Of a stretch of 64,000 nt of DNA, positions 1-10,885 are shown one piece after another; within the stretch, counting starts at the first letter, position 1; the number at the start of each line of letters is the position of its first letter. A model generated the notes under the pieces. That model did not search any database and was not told the origin of the DNA. It worked only from the letters and a program-made list of their open reading frames with translations. The translations under genes were made by a program, and so were the position numbers. Source of the DNA: Trichosporon coremiiforme (Eukaryota; Basidiomycota; Tremellomycetes; Trichosporonales; Trichosporonaceae); NCBI GenBank assembly GCA_039545355.1, contig BCJJ01000008.1, positions 1,413,004-1,477,003 of the forward strand, read 5' to 3'.

Positions 1-3000
1 CACCGCAACTGAACCGCAGCTTGCCACTGATCACACGACCGAGACGCCTCCCGCTACTGAGTCTGAGTCTGCATCTGACGCCAAAGAGCAGGACGCCCCG
101 CCGCCGCCGCCGTCGAAAGACAACAGCGCTACACCGAACGCCGACAAGGGATCTCCGGCTACGACGGCAGACGACCAGCCCCTTTCTGCTATCGCACCGA
201 CAGCGCCAAAGCCCCAGCCGCCGAAGCCGAATGCAAAGCGCCCGAAGAAGGGCATCTTGAAGCCGCCGCCGCCCCCGGCAAAGCCGACGCTTGGCCACAT
301 GCTGCGCGACATGGTCGTCGGATCCGTGTCCGGGGAAGGTCCCGGACCGTCCGCACCTCACCCGTCGCAGGCTATGAACGCAGCCGTCGGCACACTCAAT
401 GCGTGGTCGGGGCGTCTGGGACTGGGATTCGGGCGGTTTGGGAGGGACGCAGAGTCGCAGCCCGAACCGCCTGTCCCGCCCAAAGTGCTCAAACCTCGTC
501 TTCCACCCCGCACGACCTCGCTGCGTGATGGACGATCGCCCGGTCAGCCGGGTCAGGCGCTTTCACCTCCACCTGCCCCTGCTGCGGCTGCTGCCTCCGG
601 CCCACCCGCACCTGCCAACGCGAAGAAGAAGCAGCCTCTCAAGCGTGCGACGTTCGTGCTGCCGAGTCTCAGTATCACCTACCCCATCAGCTCTTACGGA
701 GAACCATGGAGTCAGAAGGTCCTGGAGGACCGGCAGAGAGTAAGTTGAATCGTTCCTGCTTGGCTAACTTTGCACAGGTAGAATCACGCCAGCGCATGCT
801 TCTGTCGACCGCTCGCGGATCCGAATACTGGACGTCCATGCGGCTTATCAAGCTGTATGAGAGCGCGTGTCGCGGACGGGAGGAGAAACCCAGGTTAGGC
901 GTTGTACGGGCACTGCAGGCTCTTCCGGCCCACCCTAAGCCTCGCCATCTGCACCTGATCGTCCACGACATTGCGTCCCAGGGCCCGACATCATCGTCGT
1001 CTCAGTCATCGTCGTACCCGATCGACCACCACCTCACGCGATACGCGGCGGAGGCGTTAGCCGATGTGCTCGCGATCGAGTGGGGTCTTAATGATCTCCG
1101 CCTCGAGAAGGGCGTCATCGAGAACGAGGAGGCCATTAAGCCGATCCTCCACGCTCTTCTTGTCAGCGGATCGCTTCCGAGTCTGAGTCTGGCTGGCAAC
1201 AGGAAGATCAAGGCGGGTGGATGGAACCTCCTGGCTGTGTTCCTGAAACGAGTGAGTTAATCAACGACTACATTGCTAACTCTCAGGCGCGCTCGCTCAA
1301 GTCGCTCGACCTGTCGGAGACGACGTGGGATCGCAAGGGCGTCGACTACTTGGTGCAGGCTCTGAATTCTGCGCCAGTGCAGAAACACGCAGCAGTCGCC
1401 TCGGCTGAAAACGCGACTGACGGCGACGAAACGGACGACGGAGCCAAGAAGTCGCCGTACTGTCTCATTCTCCCTCCGACCCCGCTTCTGAGGAACGTCG
1501 AGGACATCGACTCGGCCCCCGCCGGGGTGCAGACCCTGCGCATGGACAACTGCAACTTCCGGTCGTCTGCGCTAGAAGTGCTCGCGAACGGCATCCGCAC
1601 GTCTGACCTCCTTCACCTCTCTCTCCGAAACAACCGTATCAATCACCTGGGCGCAGTATCGCTCGCTGTTATGATCCGCGACTACCCCGACAGTGCCGCC
1701 ATCAGCTCCCTCGCCCCCCTCGTCAACTCTCACAACGACAACGCCCTCCCCTACGTCCCCCGCGCGTGGCGGCAGCAGGGTCCACCCCGCCCGAACGCCG
1801 ACAACGCCGACCTTCCTCCGATCCCGCTCGTCACTTCATCGTCCGCGGGCGGCGTTACGTCTCGCGTCGTCCCCGACGGATACAAGCCTCCTCCGGCCCC
1901 GAAGCACCCGTTAGTCATGCCTGGCGGCGGCTACAGCGCAATCCAGGACGGCGCCTTAAACTCGGTTCCGGCCGAGGGCAAGATCTCGCACGCCGAGCAG
2001 GGTGTCGCATCGTTGGCTCTACAGCGCAGCGTGCGCGCGCTCGACGGCGTGGAGCGCGTGGGCCGCCTCGTCACACTCGACCTGAAGAACAACGACATCG
2101 GCCGCGGCGTCACGTACATTGCCCAGGTGCTGAAGCGCAACCGCACGCTGAAGGTGCTGAACCTCAGCGCGAACCGCATCGAGCCGCAGGGCCTTACCGC
2201 CCTCGCCGAGGCGCTCAAGTACAACTCGACGCTGGAGACGCTCGACCTCAGCGGCAACCCGTGCTGCGGCCCGAGCCTGGAGGGCATTGCTGCTCTGCGC
2301 ACCATGTTCACAGTGAATCACACACTGAAGCGCCTCTTCCTGAGCGACACGGGAATGACGACCGATGGCGCGATCGACCTCGCCGAGTTCATTCCTGAGA
2401 ACCGCGGCCTCCTTCACCTCGACCTCACCTCGAACCCCGCGATCGGCACGGCCGGTATCCTTGCTGTTTCCTCTGGTCTCAAGTCGAACAAGATCATTCG
2501 CTGCCTGGACGTCTCGATCCCGCCGAACGACCCAAACCTGGCCGAGCTGTCGCAGTCAATCCTGCAGTCGTGTATCCGAAACACAGAGATTGCGGCCGAA
2601 GCACTCAAGGAGGGCAAGACTCGCGGTGCGCACGAGGCGATGTGGCGCCCGATCAAGAAGTCCGCCCTTGTGCGCCAGGTCAAGGCCGCCGAGTCGCGCC
2701 GCGTGCAGGCCGAGGCCGCCGCGGTCGTCCATAGCGTGGAGGGCCAAGCCCGCGAGCATGTCTACCGTCTCGCGCCTGAGGATCTGGTCCCAGACTCGGA
2801 GCGCGTCATCCCCGCCCTGGAGCAGTGGTACGCGCACCCGCGGCGCGATGCTCACAGCCCGTCGGAGGAGTTCAAGCCTCTGCTGGAGCGCGCGAAGGCT
2901 CTCTCGGAGCGGTTGCAAGAGCTCGCGCCGGCAGAGAGCGATGCCGCGAAGCTCGAGCGGATGCTCGGCGCGAACGACCAGCTGACAGCGCTGGTCGGTA

Positions 3001-3764
3001 AGGCGGGCACATTCCTCCCGACGCCGCCGCGTATCCTCCTCCCGTCGCAAATCGCGTTCGCGTCTCCCGCCGCGCCCGTCGTCACACCGACTGGCGCCCA
3101 CGGACGCCGGCACATGCGCAGCGTCAGTCTCGAGATCTCGAGCCCCAACTTCTCGCTCGGCGAGAGCGACGCCGACGAGTCGGACGATGACGACGAGCAC
3201 CTCTCTCCCGCTGCCGCCCGCCGACGCCCCGAGCAGGAGAGCCCGACCAAGTCTGTCGCTAAGAGCAACAGGCTTCAGGCAGATCTCATGGAGGCGGTGG
3301 CCGATGATGACGACGCCCGTCAAGGCCAAGGCGCCGAGGACGACAAGACGGCCGAGGACCGGGCCAAGGCGGAGGAGCTCCGGCGCAAGGTCGAGTGTCT
3401 CGTCGACGCCGAGCTTGCCGTCGGCGCCTCGTCGCCCGTGTCAAACACGTCCAGGAAGTGGGTGGAGGAGGAGGCCGAGATCTTCCGCAAGGGCACAAAG
3501 TTAGGTGTCGCTGAGTCTGATTCTGAGTCGGATGCTGAGGGTCCTGGTGGTCCCTTCTCTCCCATTGCTCATTCCCGCCGCTCCTCCACAGGAGGCAAGG
3601 ACAGCGACGGGGACAGCGTCAAGGGCCTGAAGGACGGGGGGGAGAGCGGCGAGGCGCTCAGGCGCAAGATCCTCAACGCAGAGGTGCCGAGGGACCAGCC
3701 GAGGGATGTGGCGGAGCTCAACAGGGTCGAGCACGAGGAGGAGGGCAGGAAGGACGACGAGTGA
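1..3764 (+). CDS. PPP1R37-like leucine-rich-repeat protein (5' partial)
   Basis: Open from the window's left edge (frame of base 2), so the start lies outside. Exons are <2-739, 778-1251 and 1287-3764; the introns are only 38 and 35 bases and both have CTAAC branch sites. About 1,229 residues are visible. The N-terminal third is Pro/Ala-rich and disordered. Leucine-rich repeats with the LDLSxN and LNLSANRI type pattern follow (roughly 1.1-2.6 kb), and the tail is charged, Ser-rich and partly acidic. The order of features (short docking motifs, then a linker, then RNI-like repeats that include a 'DGAIDLAEFI' unit) resembles animal PPP1R37/LRRC68, a protein phosphatase 1 regulator. GILK (251-262) and KRATF (641-655) resemble the SILK and RVxF PP1-docking motifs. 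Family assignment is from pattern memory; the PP1 role is inferred. It converges with ARPC1 about 200 bases downstream. Confidence 0.72.
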
Positions 3765-3967
3765 TGACTTTCGGGTACTCGGTTACGATAGAATCTGTAC
3801 ATTTTTCATGAACACGATGGCACGGACGCGCGGACGCCGAGAGCAGTGAGGCACACAGACGTCCACACTACAACGTTACCGACATGCTCGTCTAGCACTA
3901 GATCAATGGATGTAAGAGTTCAGACTGATTGCATGACGTCCTGTTCTATTCTACTGCTACTACCAAC

Positions 3968-5285
3968 TTAGACGTGGAGGTTACCCATACGGCCAGCGAG
4001 ACCGCCAGCGCCCTTCCCAGTGACCGGCCAGATGACGAGGCGTCCGTCCTTTCCAGCGGTAGTGACCTTAGCGACGTCTCCGTTCTGGGACCACTCGTAG
4101 GGCTCGATCCAGGTAATAGAGTTCTGGTGCACGGTGAGGAGATGTCCGTCGGCGTTGACCTGGGGGGCTCCGGGGACGCTTCCGGACTTGGCGGCGGGGG
4201 CGGCCGAGGACTGGCCGCGCGAGTCGGCTGCACGGAAGAGGTTGAACGCCTCATTGTTCAGGCGTCCGGGACCGCGGGCAGAAGCACCAGTGGGTTGAGG
4301 AGTCAGGCGGCTGCCCGAGGACGCGGGATCGTCAAGCGAGTGAGAGAACGCCCAGCCGTTCTGGTCGCCTGCGAAGACAGTCGGCTGGCAGTCGTGTCCG
4401 GCCGCAATGAGCTGGCCCTCGTTCACGAACGTGACGCCGAGATAGGGAAGGGTCTCGGTACGCACCGCGATGAAGGCGGCAGGCGGCTGGCCCGGCGCAG
4501 AGGGGTAGACGACGTTAACGCTCGAGTCGTGTGCGACGAACGCGAGCGCGTTGCCCGAGGGCGAGAACGCAACATCATGCACCCACCCGCCGTTGGAGGA
4601 CTTGAACTCGCCGCAGATCGTGCCGAAGGGCAGTCTGTCGCCCCAGACCGTCGGCTCGGGCTTGGCGTCGATGCCCTTGATGAAGGCGGAGAAGACGTAG
4701 GCCCTTGCGTCCGCTGTGCCCGCGGCGAGGAGGACGTTGTTCGGGTGCCAGTCGATCGAGAGCACGGTCGAGCGCAGAGGCTTCTTGATGTGCTTCGAGA
4801 CCCACCAGTTGTTCTCCTCGTCGAAGGAGCAGACGGCGATGACACGGGCTCCGGAACCGACAGCGAACTTGTCCTCCTTTGGAGACCACTTGACGCACGT
4901 CGCGGCACGGTTGATGCGGAGCAGAACGAGAGCAGGCTTCCACTGCCCGTCCGCGCCCTGCGTCCAGACATAGGCGTTCCGGTCCTGCGAACAGGTCACG
5001 ATGCGGTTCGTCTGGGGAGCCCACGAGATGGCAGTGATGAGCTTGTCGTGCTGCTTGTTAGTTTGATGACCGGTTCAGTCTAGCTTACCTCGGCGAGGGT
5101 CGCCTCGAGAGTCCAGTTGTCTCCGGACCTGCGGTAGATCTGGACCTCGTTGTTGTTCTGCGACACGGCGACCTCTGCTCTGTTAGCTTAAGACGAGCGA
5201 ACCAAAGCTCACGCTGGCGGTCAGGGCCGAAGGCGATACCGCTGAGCGGGCCGAGGGAGAGCTGGAAGACTTCGGGGGCGGACAT
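3968..5285 (-). CDS. ARC40: Arp2/3 complex subunit 1 (ARPC1, WD40)
   Basis: Three exons on the minus strand: 5285-5213, 5174-5089 and 5050-3968, giving 413 residues. The introns are 38 bases each with CTAAC branch sites. The protein is a WD40 beta-propeller. Signature stretches match ARPC1: 'DRNAYVW' after the first blades, then 'LRINRAATCVKWSP', 'KFAVGSGAR', 'WWVSKHIKKP' and 'SIDWHPNNVLLAAG', and a late 'LHQNSI'-type 'VHQNSITWI'. ARPC1 holds the Arp2/3 complex together and helps nucleate branched actin at cortical patches and endocytic sites. A Gly/Ser/Pro-rich insert before the last blade is where the family is variable. The start gives 'MSAPEVFQLSLGPLSGIA', matching the usual family start. 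A 384-codon open frame on the opposite strand is a shadow. Confidence 0.95.
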
Positions 5286-5686
5286 GCTGAGAGAAGAGTT
5301 AAGGGCAGAGGACTGGCAGTCTACTCTGTGTCGTGCGGATGAGAGTTGAGAGTTGTGATAGACGTGAGCGAGAGGGAGGTCGAACGAGTGCACGTCGGAC
5401 GTCGGCACAGCACCGCAGCCCCGGGTGATGACGACAGTCGCGGCCGTGGGCGATGGCTGCGGTGGCTGCTTATAGGCGCGTTATTACCGCGCGACGGCTC
5501 TCGCGTGCCTGATGCAAGCCTAAGGCGTTATTGTGGCCTCGCCACATGGCACGACTGGGCCCAGGCGCACCGTAGCAGCAGTCCAGCAGTCCCAGGACAC
5601 GGGACCGTAGAGTAGAGTTTGCGGCCTCCTCCATCTCGACCACTCGGCGGTCATTTACCATTGGCGCGCTCAGCGTCCACCTCACC

Positions 5687-7604
5687 ATGACGGCACCCCC
5701 GTCGCGAGTGTCGCGCACATCCTCCTCCGGCCACTCCGAATCCTCTCAATCCGCCACTCCTGGCGACGGCTGGCAAGTCCCCGACCCCGGCGTCACCCTC
5801 GGTGCAGTCGGCGGCAAGTCTGGCCGCGCGGAACAGGCGACCCTCGGCGGTCACCCGCACGCCGAGCACGAACTCTCATCTCGTAAGCTGACCAGTATTC
5901 GATGATCAGCTGACGCGTAGTGTACATTTCTGCGGAACGGGCAGCCATGAACGACATCGACAAGCACTTGACGCGCGGCAAGCAGCGACAGGGATGGGCC
6001 TCGTCCCTAGTTAACAGTGCTGTGAGCGCGACCGTCTTTGGTGCCGCTGTCGGACTGTGAGTTTGCTACAGTGTCATGCAACTGACATCAGAACTGCGTA
6101 TCGTCTCTGGAGCGGATGGAGATCACAGCAGGACGACGAGGAAGACGACGACGATGAGGACGTGCACGGTGGCGAGACGAGCAAGAGCGACGACCGGCTA
6201 GTGCAGTCCGATCACTCGGAACCGCCACCCGCGTATGACACCATCGCAGACGGAGTCAGTACGATCGCCAGCTCACCCGCGCCCAGTGTGACCATGTCGC
6301 GAAGACGACGCAAGCGTAGAATCAAGCGTCCGAGCATCGCCGCACTCATCATCGCAACGAGACAACAGGAGCTCGCGATGCTCAGTCCCCCGACGCAGCC
6401 ATCGTCCACACGTGCATCCTCGCCTGAAACATCCCTGCCCAGCCCAACATTATTATCTCTGACACCGGGTCAGACGCCCCACAGGTCTAACAAGCGTGCG
6501 GCTCCAGAACCGATCGAGGAGGAGGGAGAGTCGGAGGACGAGGAGATGAGCCAGCGGCTCGACGACATGACGCGACGCGTCCAGAACCTCATCAACGACG
6601 GACAACGAGCCTTACACTCGCAGCCGACTTTGCCACCCGCCGATCCGCTGCCTCTCCCTCTGTTGTCTGTCACGCCCAACTCTGCGACTTCTTCGACATC
6701 AGAGGGCCGGCCGTCCAGTGACCTGTTCTCGCCATGGATGGACGATGGACGCACGTCCCGCGGCCCCTCAGTATCCGGCCAGGCGCGTAACCGTATCTCT
6801 CTTCCTGCGACATTGACGCCTCCCACGAAGAAATTCGCGCGCGATGGTCCCCGACACTCCACGCCAGTTCCGACTGCAAGTGCCAACACACACAGCGCCG
6901 GCAGCAGTCCGTACACACACTCGCGCATCCCGTCATACCACGGATCGCCCCTGTCTAAGAGCCCGCGGCCGGGCAAGCCGATGCCGGCGCCCCCACTGCC
7001 GTGGCGACGCGAGCGCGTTGGATCGAACAAGTGGATCCAGCGCCCCCCGTCACCGACGCTCGGCGAGCTAGCGGCGACCGACCAGCGCGACCAGAGGTCA
7101 GTCGGGTCGAGCTTTGGTGGAAGTTTCGAGTTTAGTTCTCTAAGCTCCTCCGACGCATCGCACCCAGGCACGCCGGTACACGGCACATGGTCGGGTTCCT
7201 CGCGCCCGAAGCTCGCTGCACCGGGTACGCCGCTCGAGCCACCCGCATACTTGCGGCCTGCTTCGCCTGCGTTGCACACGCCGCAATGCGGCCCACCGAC
7301 CCCGCACACACCGGCGCGAAGCCGCATCCCACGGTTCGACCACGGGCGCTCAGGCTCAGTGTCTTCTCGTCCCGGATCAGCCGCGAGCACGCACACGCAC
7401 CAGCGGACAGAGTCGATGAGCCGGACGTCGCGCCCGACCACGCCCGCGACGCCAAAGGCTAAGGGCCGCGCGCGCGCGGGGACAGACGGCGCACACAGCC
7501 TCCAGCCCCACAGGTCGTACATTCCCTCGCCGAACATCAAGCCCGGCACCGTCGCCCAGCGCAGGCTCTCGTTCACCAAACCCCTCTCGCACGACACGAA
7601 ATGA
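5687..7604 (+). CDS. Unknown Ser/Pro-rich protein with one possible membrane segment
   Basis: Exons 5687-5882, 5921-6056 and 6092-7604 (introns of 38 and 35 bases) give 614 residues. I do not recognise the family. The conserved-looking part is exon 2, with 'YISAERAAMNDIDKHL' followed by a small-residue hydrophobic segment (SAVSATVFGAAVGL) that runs into 'TAYRLWSGWR', plausibly a membrane or amphipathic segment near residues 95-115. An acidic patch follows, then 'PPPAYDT' (a PPxY motif of the kind bound by Nedd4-type WW domains), a strongly basic run (SRRRRKRRIKRPS), and about 400 residues of disordered Ser/Thr/Pro-rich sequence with many SP and TP sites. The gene model is supported by frame continuity across both introns. 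It is divergent from ARPC1 (about 400 bases apart), so a shared promoter region is likely. Function unknown. Confidence 0.7.
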
Positions 7605-8401
7605 CTCTTATGCCCCTTTGACGCCTCACCTTCTTGGTCCTTTTGGCAGTATCATAGCACCGTTGTATTAGCCTACATATCTCGACATGTACATACTAAG
7701 ATGCATTGTCTAAACGCATTCGAGCGGGGGCGAGCGAAAGCGAGCGTGACGGTCAGCGTGAGTGGCACTGCCATCTGGGAACTAATTCGACGTCAGTAGG
7801 AGGTAGTCAAGTGTGGTAGATGATGCGAAGCGTCGCGCGAGCGCTATGTCAGGCTATCCACCCTAACATCCAGCTTGCGAGCTCGGCAGCGATCACGACA
7901 CAGTCGGACTCGATGCACTCTCTCCCCTGCGCAGCAGCAATCACTATCCGTCAGACCCTCCTCTCATCACCACCTCATTCAAGGGACGCCCCTCTAACGC
8001 AGCTACCGGCATGGTTCTGACTTTCAGCACGTGTTTCTTTGCACTCGCGAGCCATTCAAACGCTGAGGTTTGTATCGCTCTGACGACACGCCCAGGCTCT
8101 GGGGGTCGGCAACCGTGTCGGCCCTGTCGTTCCTGCGGACCCTGCTTCCCGCCCCGGCAGAAACGAATTGGCCGAGATACAGTATCTCTCCATCCTCGCG
8201 CTTCGTCCTGGGTAGCTCCACTTGGGCTGAGTGGCCCAATTACCGCAGTGCAGATCTACCACTCCTGCACTGTGACTACCGACGATAGGGGGTTGCTATC
8301 AGGTGGTGAGGTCTAGGCAAGAACACATTCATAATGTACTTAGATTATCCTGGGCTAAAAGTCTACTGTCGAATGCTCGGTGCGTGCGCTGGAAGGCGCG
8401 C
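7605..8401. other. Intergenic, no gene seen
   Basis: This stretch between two convergent genes contains only short open frames with no recognisable domain, no splice-supported exon chain and no tRNA. I see nothing else in it. Confidence 0.6.
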
Positions 8402-8986
8402 TCAGAGCTCAATCTTGGGGAGGGGCTTGGCGCCCTCGACGCCACAGTCGCAGAGACAGACGGCGCCGGTAGGCTGGGCGCCGGGGACGGTGATTGTGGA
8501 CGTGGCGGTCTCGACGACAGTACTCGGGCTGACGGAGTAGGTAGGGCAGCCGGAGGGGGCGGGGGTGGGCTGTGCCTCGGCCTGGGCGTCGAGGGAGACG
8601 GAGTACTCGCAGGCGTCGTTCGAGGCGCCCTCGGGCTTGACGGTGACAACGACCTTCTGGCCCTTGACGGCCTCGCCGCCGACAGTGTTGGAGGGGTTGG
8701 AGCTGTCAACGGTCGCCTCGGTGTGTTCGCCAGTCGCCTCGTTCTTGTAGTGCGCAACGAGCTTGACGGGGTTCTGCTTCGAGACGAGCTCAATCTTGAA
8801 CGTGAGCTTCTCCTTCTCCGTCTCGGGAGAGTAGGAGAACTGGCCCTGCGCGTTGCCGGCACAGAGACCCTTCGAGGTCACCTTGTTGTCGATTGTCTTG
8901 ACGTTGACGTCGCCACGGACGTTGAGATTAACGAACTGGGCCGAGACGGCGGCGGCAAGAAGCGGAAGGACGGCGAAGAGCTTCAT
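8402..8986 (-). CDS. Small secreted orphan protein
   Basis: Single exon, 194 residues, starting at the ATG whose complement is 8984-8986. A longer upstream extension of the frame is not needed, because this start gives a clean signal peptide: MKLFAVLPLLAAAVSAQ, with likely cleavage after ASA/VSA near residue 16. The mature part has about 110 residues that look like one beta-rich domain, with alternating hydrophobic and polar residues and Cys in 'GLCAG' and 'DACEY'. A Thr/Ser/Pro-rich linker follows, then a short Cys-rich tail (CLCDC). The C-terminus is not hydrophobic, so a GPI anchor is unlikely. I do not recognise the family; a cell-surface or secreted role is inferred from the leader and the stalk-like region. 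A TATA box lies about 105 bases upstream. Confidence 0.75.
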   Translation of the reverse strand: MKLFAVLPLLAAAVSAQFVNLNVRGDVNVKTIDNKVTSKGLCAGNAQGQFSYSPETEKEKLTFKIELVSKQNPVKLVAHYKNEATGEHTEATVDSSNPSNTVGGEAVKGQKVVVTVKPEGASNDACEYSVSLDAQAEAQPTPAPSGCPTYSVSPSTVVETATSTITVPGAQPTGAVCLCDCGVEGAKPLPKIEL

Positions 8987-9090
8987 GGCGCTGGGGTAAT
9001 GAGTGTGGGGAGGCGACAAAGAGCGACTGGAAGATGGAAGCGACGGAAATGGTTTTGCGAGGGAGGGAATCGACAAAAGCACAGCAGACC

Positions 9091-9097
9091 TTATATA
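9091..9097 (-). promoter_or_regulatory. Probable TATA box of the secreted orphan gene
   Basis: TATATAA on the minus strand, about 105 bases upstream of the ATG at 8986. A TATA box there fits a strongly or conditionally expressed secreted product. Assigned from position and sequence only. Confidence 0.5.
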
Positions 9098-9099
9098 CG

Positions 9100-10885
9100 C
9101 GGACTTGCTCTGCACGCAGCGATCGGGACATGCATCACACGGCCTGGAGCCAGCCCCCCCAAGTTCCCGCAGCCATATGCTCAGAAACAGCCAAACCCAG
9201 CTGCATGTCGGCAGCGTTTCAAGGGGTCCGGTGTTGCAGGACGGCCTGGGGTACAGTTCACTGTTCTCCATCCCGTTGACCCCGACCCGAGCAGACTACT
9301 GTGACCACTCCACAAGCAAACACGTTAAATACCTAACGGCAGCGGGTGCGGCTCGCCCGCGTGCCTTCGCTGCGCCTCTTCTCGCCAATGTGTTCCAGCT
9401 CCAATTTCCTAGACTGTTCCCAGGCTCCATACGTCTGGCTCTGGATCGAACGCGATTGAGAGCCAGAGCGAGTCAGGGATGTGGGATCAACATGCTTGCG
9501 ACGATATTCTCGCTCGTCACTGTTCAGCTCACCTGTCGCAGACACTCCCAGACATGACAGTGGAGATAACGTTATCTGCCGGTGTCGCTCAGCTTGGCCG
9601 CGACTGCGCGCGCGCTTGCGCCTGCGTCTAACGCTGGAGAAACGACCACGGGACGCGCTCTGTCCGCCAATGATCTCGGCGCAAAGAGCCATAAGCTTCT
9701 TAGGCAGAGACTACCTCGTGCATGCATACCGCATCCTCCGCTCCCCCGCTCATGCCCGTGCACAGACACAAAAGAGAGTTTGGGTTGCGTGCCGAACGTA
9801 AATCCTCGAACACTGGGACTGCTGTTGCGAGTTTCACGCCTGCCGCGTTGCTCCGGGCCAGACTCACCACCTCCAGACCTCCCTTGCACCTGCTTGTTCT
9901 GCACGTTCTGGGCAGGTGGGTGGGGTAGGTGGTCTGGACAGGGCATGCGTGAACGCGATTCAGGCTGCACGCGCCTCGGATGTATCCTCGATGAGTCCTG
10001 ATGATGCTGAGGACAAGGTGAGATCCGCCGACCTGGGCGTTCCGGACGTTCCAGACGTTCCAGACGTTTGGGAGCGCAGCTGATTGAACACAGCGATTCA
10101 GTGGCCCTGTGCAGCTACCTCATCGATGCGTAAGGAGATGCGCGGCACGAAGTCTGGTCTGATCTCCGGCGCATAATGAGCAACTCGTCCTGCGGAGACG
10201 ACTGCGCAGCGACGAGCAACGATCAACAAAATGCCTCAACACAAAACCCGCACAATACTTCATTCCTTCGTCCATCCATGTATCGACATGAACAGTAAGC
10301 AACTCAATGACCGCATCAGCAGAACTCAACCTCGCATTGTGATTGCGTATATGATTAAGCTGGTACACTTGCGCAGTCGGCGTCTGCTCCTTGTATCTCC
10401 CGCAACACCACTTGGCAGCGGGCAGCGGTCAACGGTTGTGTCTTCAGCAGCACAGGCTTCAGAGCCAACTTTGAGCATTGCAAGAACACACACGACGACA
10501 ACCTTGCTCGTCCCCGTCGTGCGCGTCCTGCTTGCAAGTGGCAGCGAGGAGGCTCCAGGGTGAAACCTTCTTCTGATTTTCGCGTTCATTAACTTTGTCA
10601 ATCGGGTCTGCGGTGGGTGCTCGGTCTCGGTTTCGGGGGTGAAACATGCCCGCCCGCCTTGTTCTGGGGCCACTCCCATACTCCCTCGCTCGCTACTTCT
10701 AATGTGAATGTCCTGGCTCACCGAGCATCAACGAGCCGAGCGTGCCAACTCTCGCCCTCAGCCACCCTGTTTGAAGCTATTTACATGAAACGTATCATAG
10801 ATACAGGCGGAAACTATCGATACAAGTGGAAGTGTGACTTCACAACTTGTCAGTGTAGAGATCTGCTCGGGTGATCTTGGCAGGC
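9100..10885. other. Gene-poor stretch
   Basis: No convincing coding exon or RNA gene. Several 80-180 codon open frames exist on both strands but lack domain-like sequence and supported splice sites. A short tandem of the 9-mer GACGTTCCA (imperfect, about three copies) lies near 10037-10068. The right end is the 3' flank of the polymerase X gene. Confidence 0.5.

Noticed and set aside
3929..5083. 384-codon open frame opposite ARPC1
   Set aside because: Antisense shadow created by G/C-rich third positions of a clearly identified gene; no domain character.
6470..7597. 375-codon minus-strand frame opposite the unknown protein
   Set aside because: No splice continuity upstream, and the plus strand has a coherent three-exon model.
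8303..9304. 333-codon plus-strand open frame across the secreted orphan
   Set aside because: Shadow with Gly/Val/Leu low complexity; the opposite strand has a leader peptide and a TATA box.
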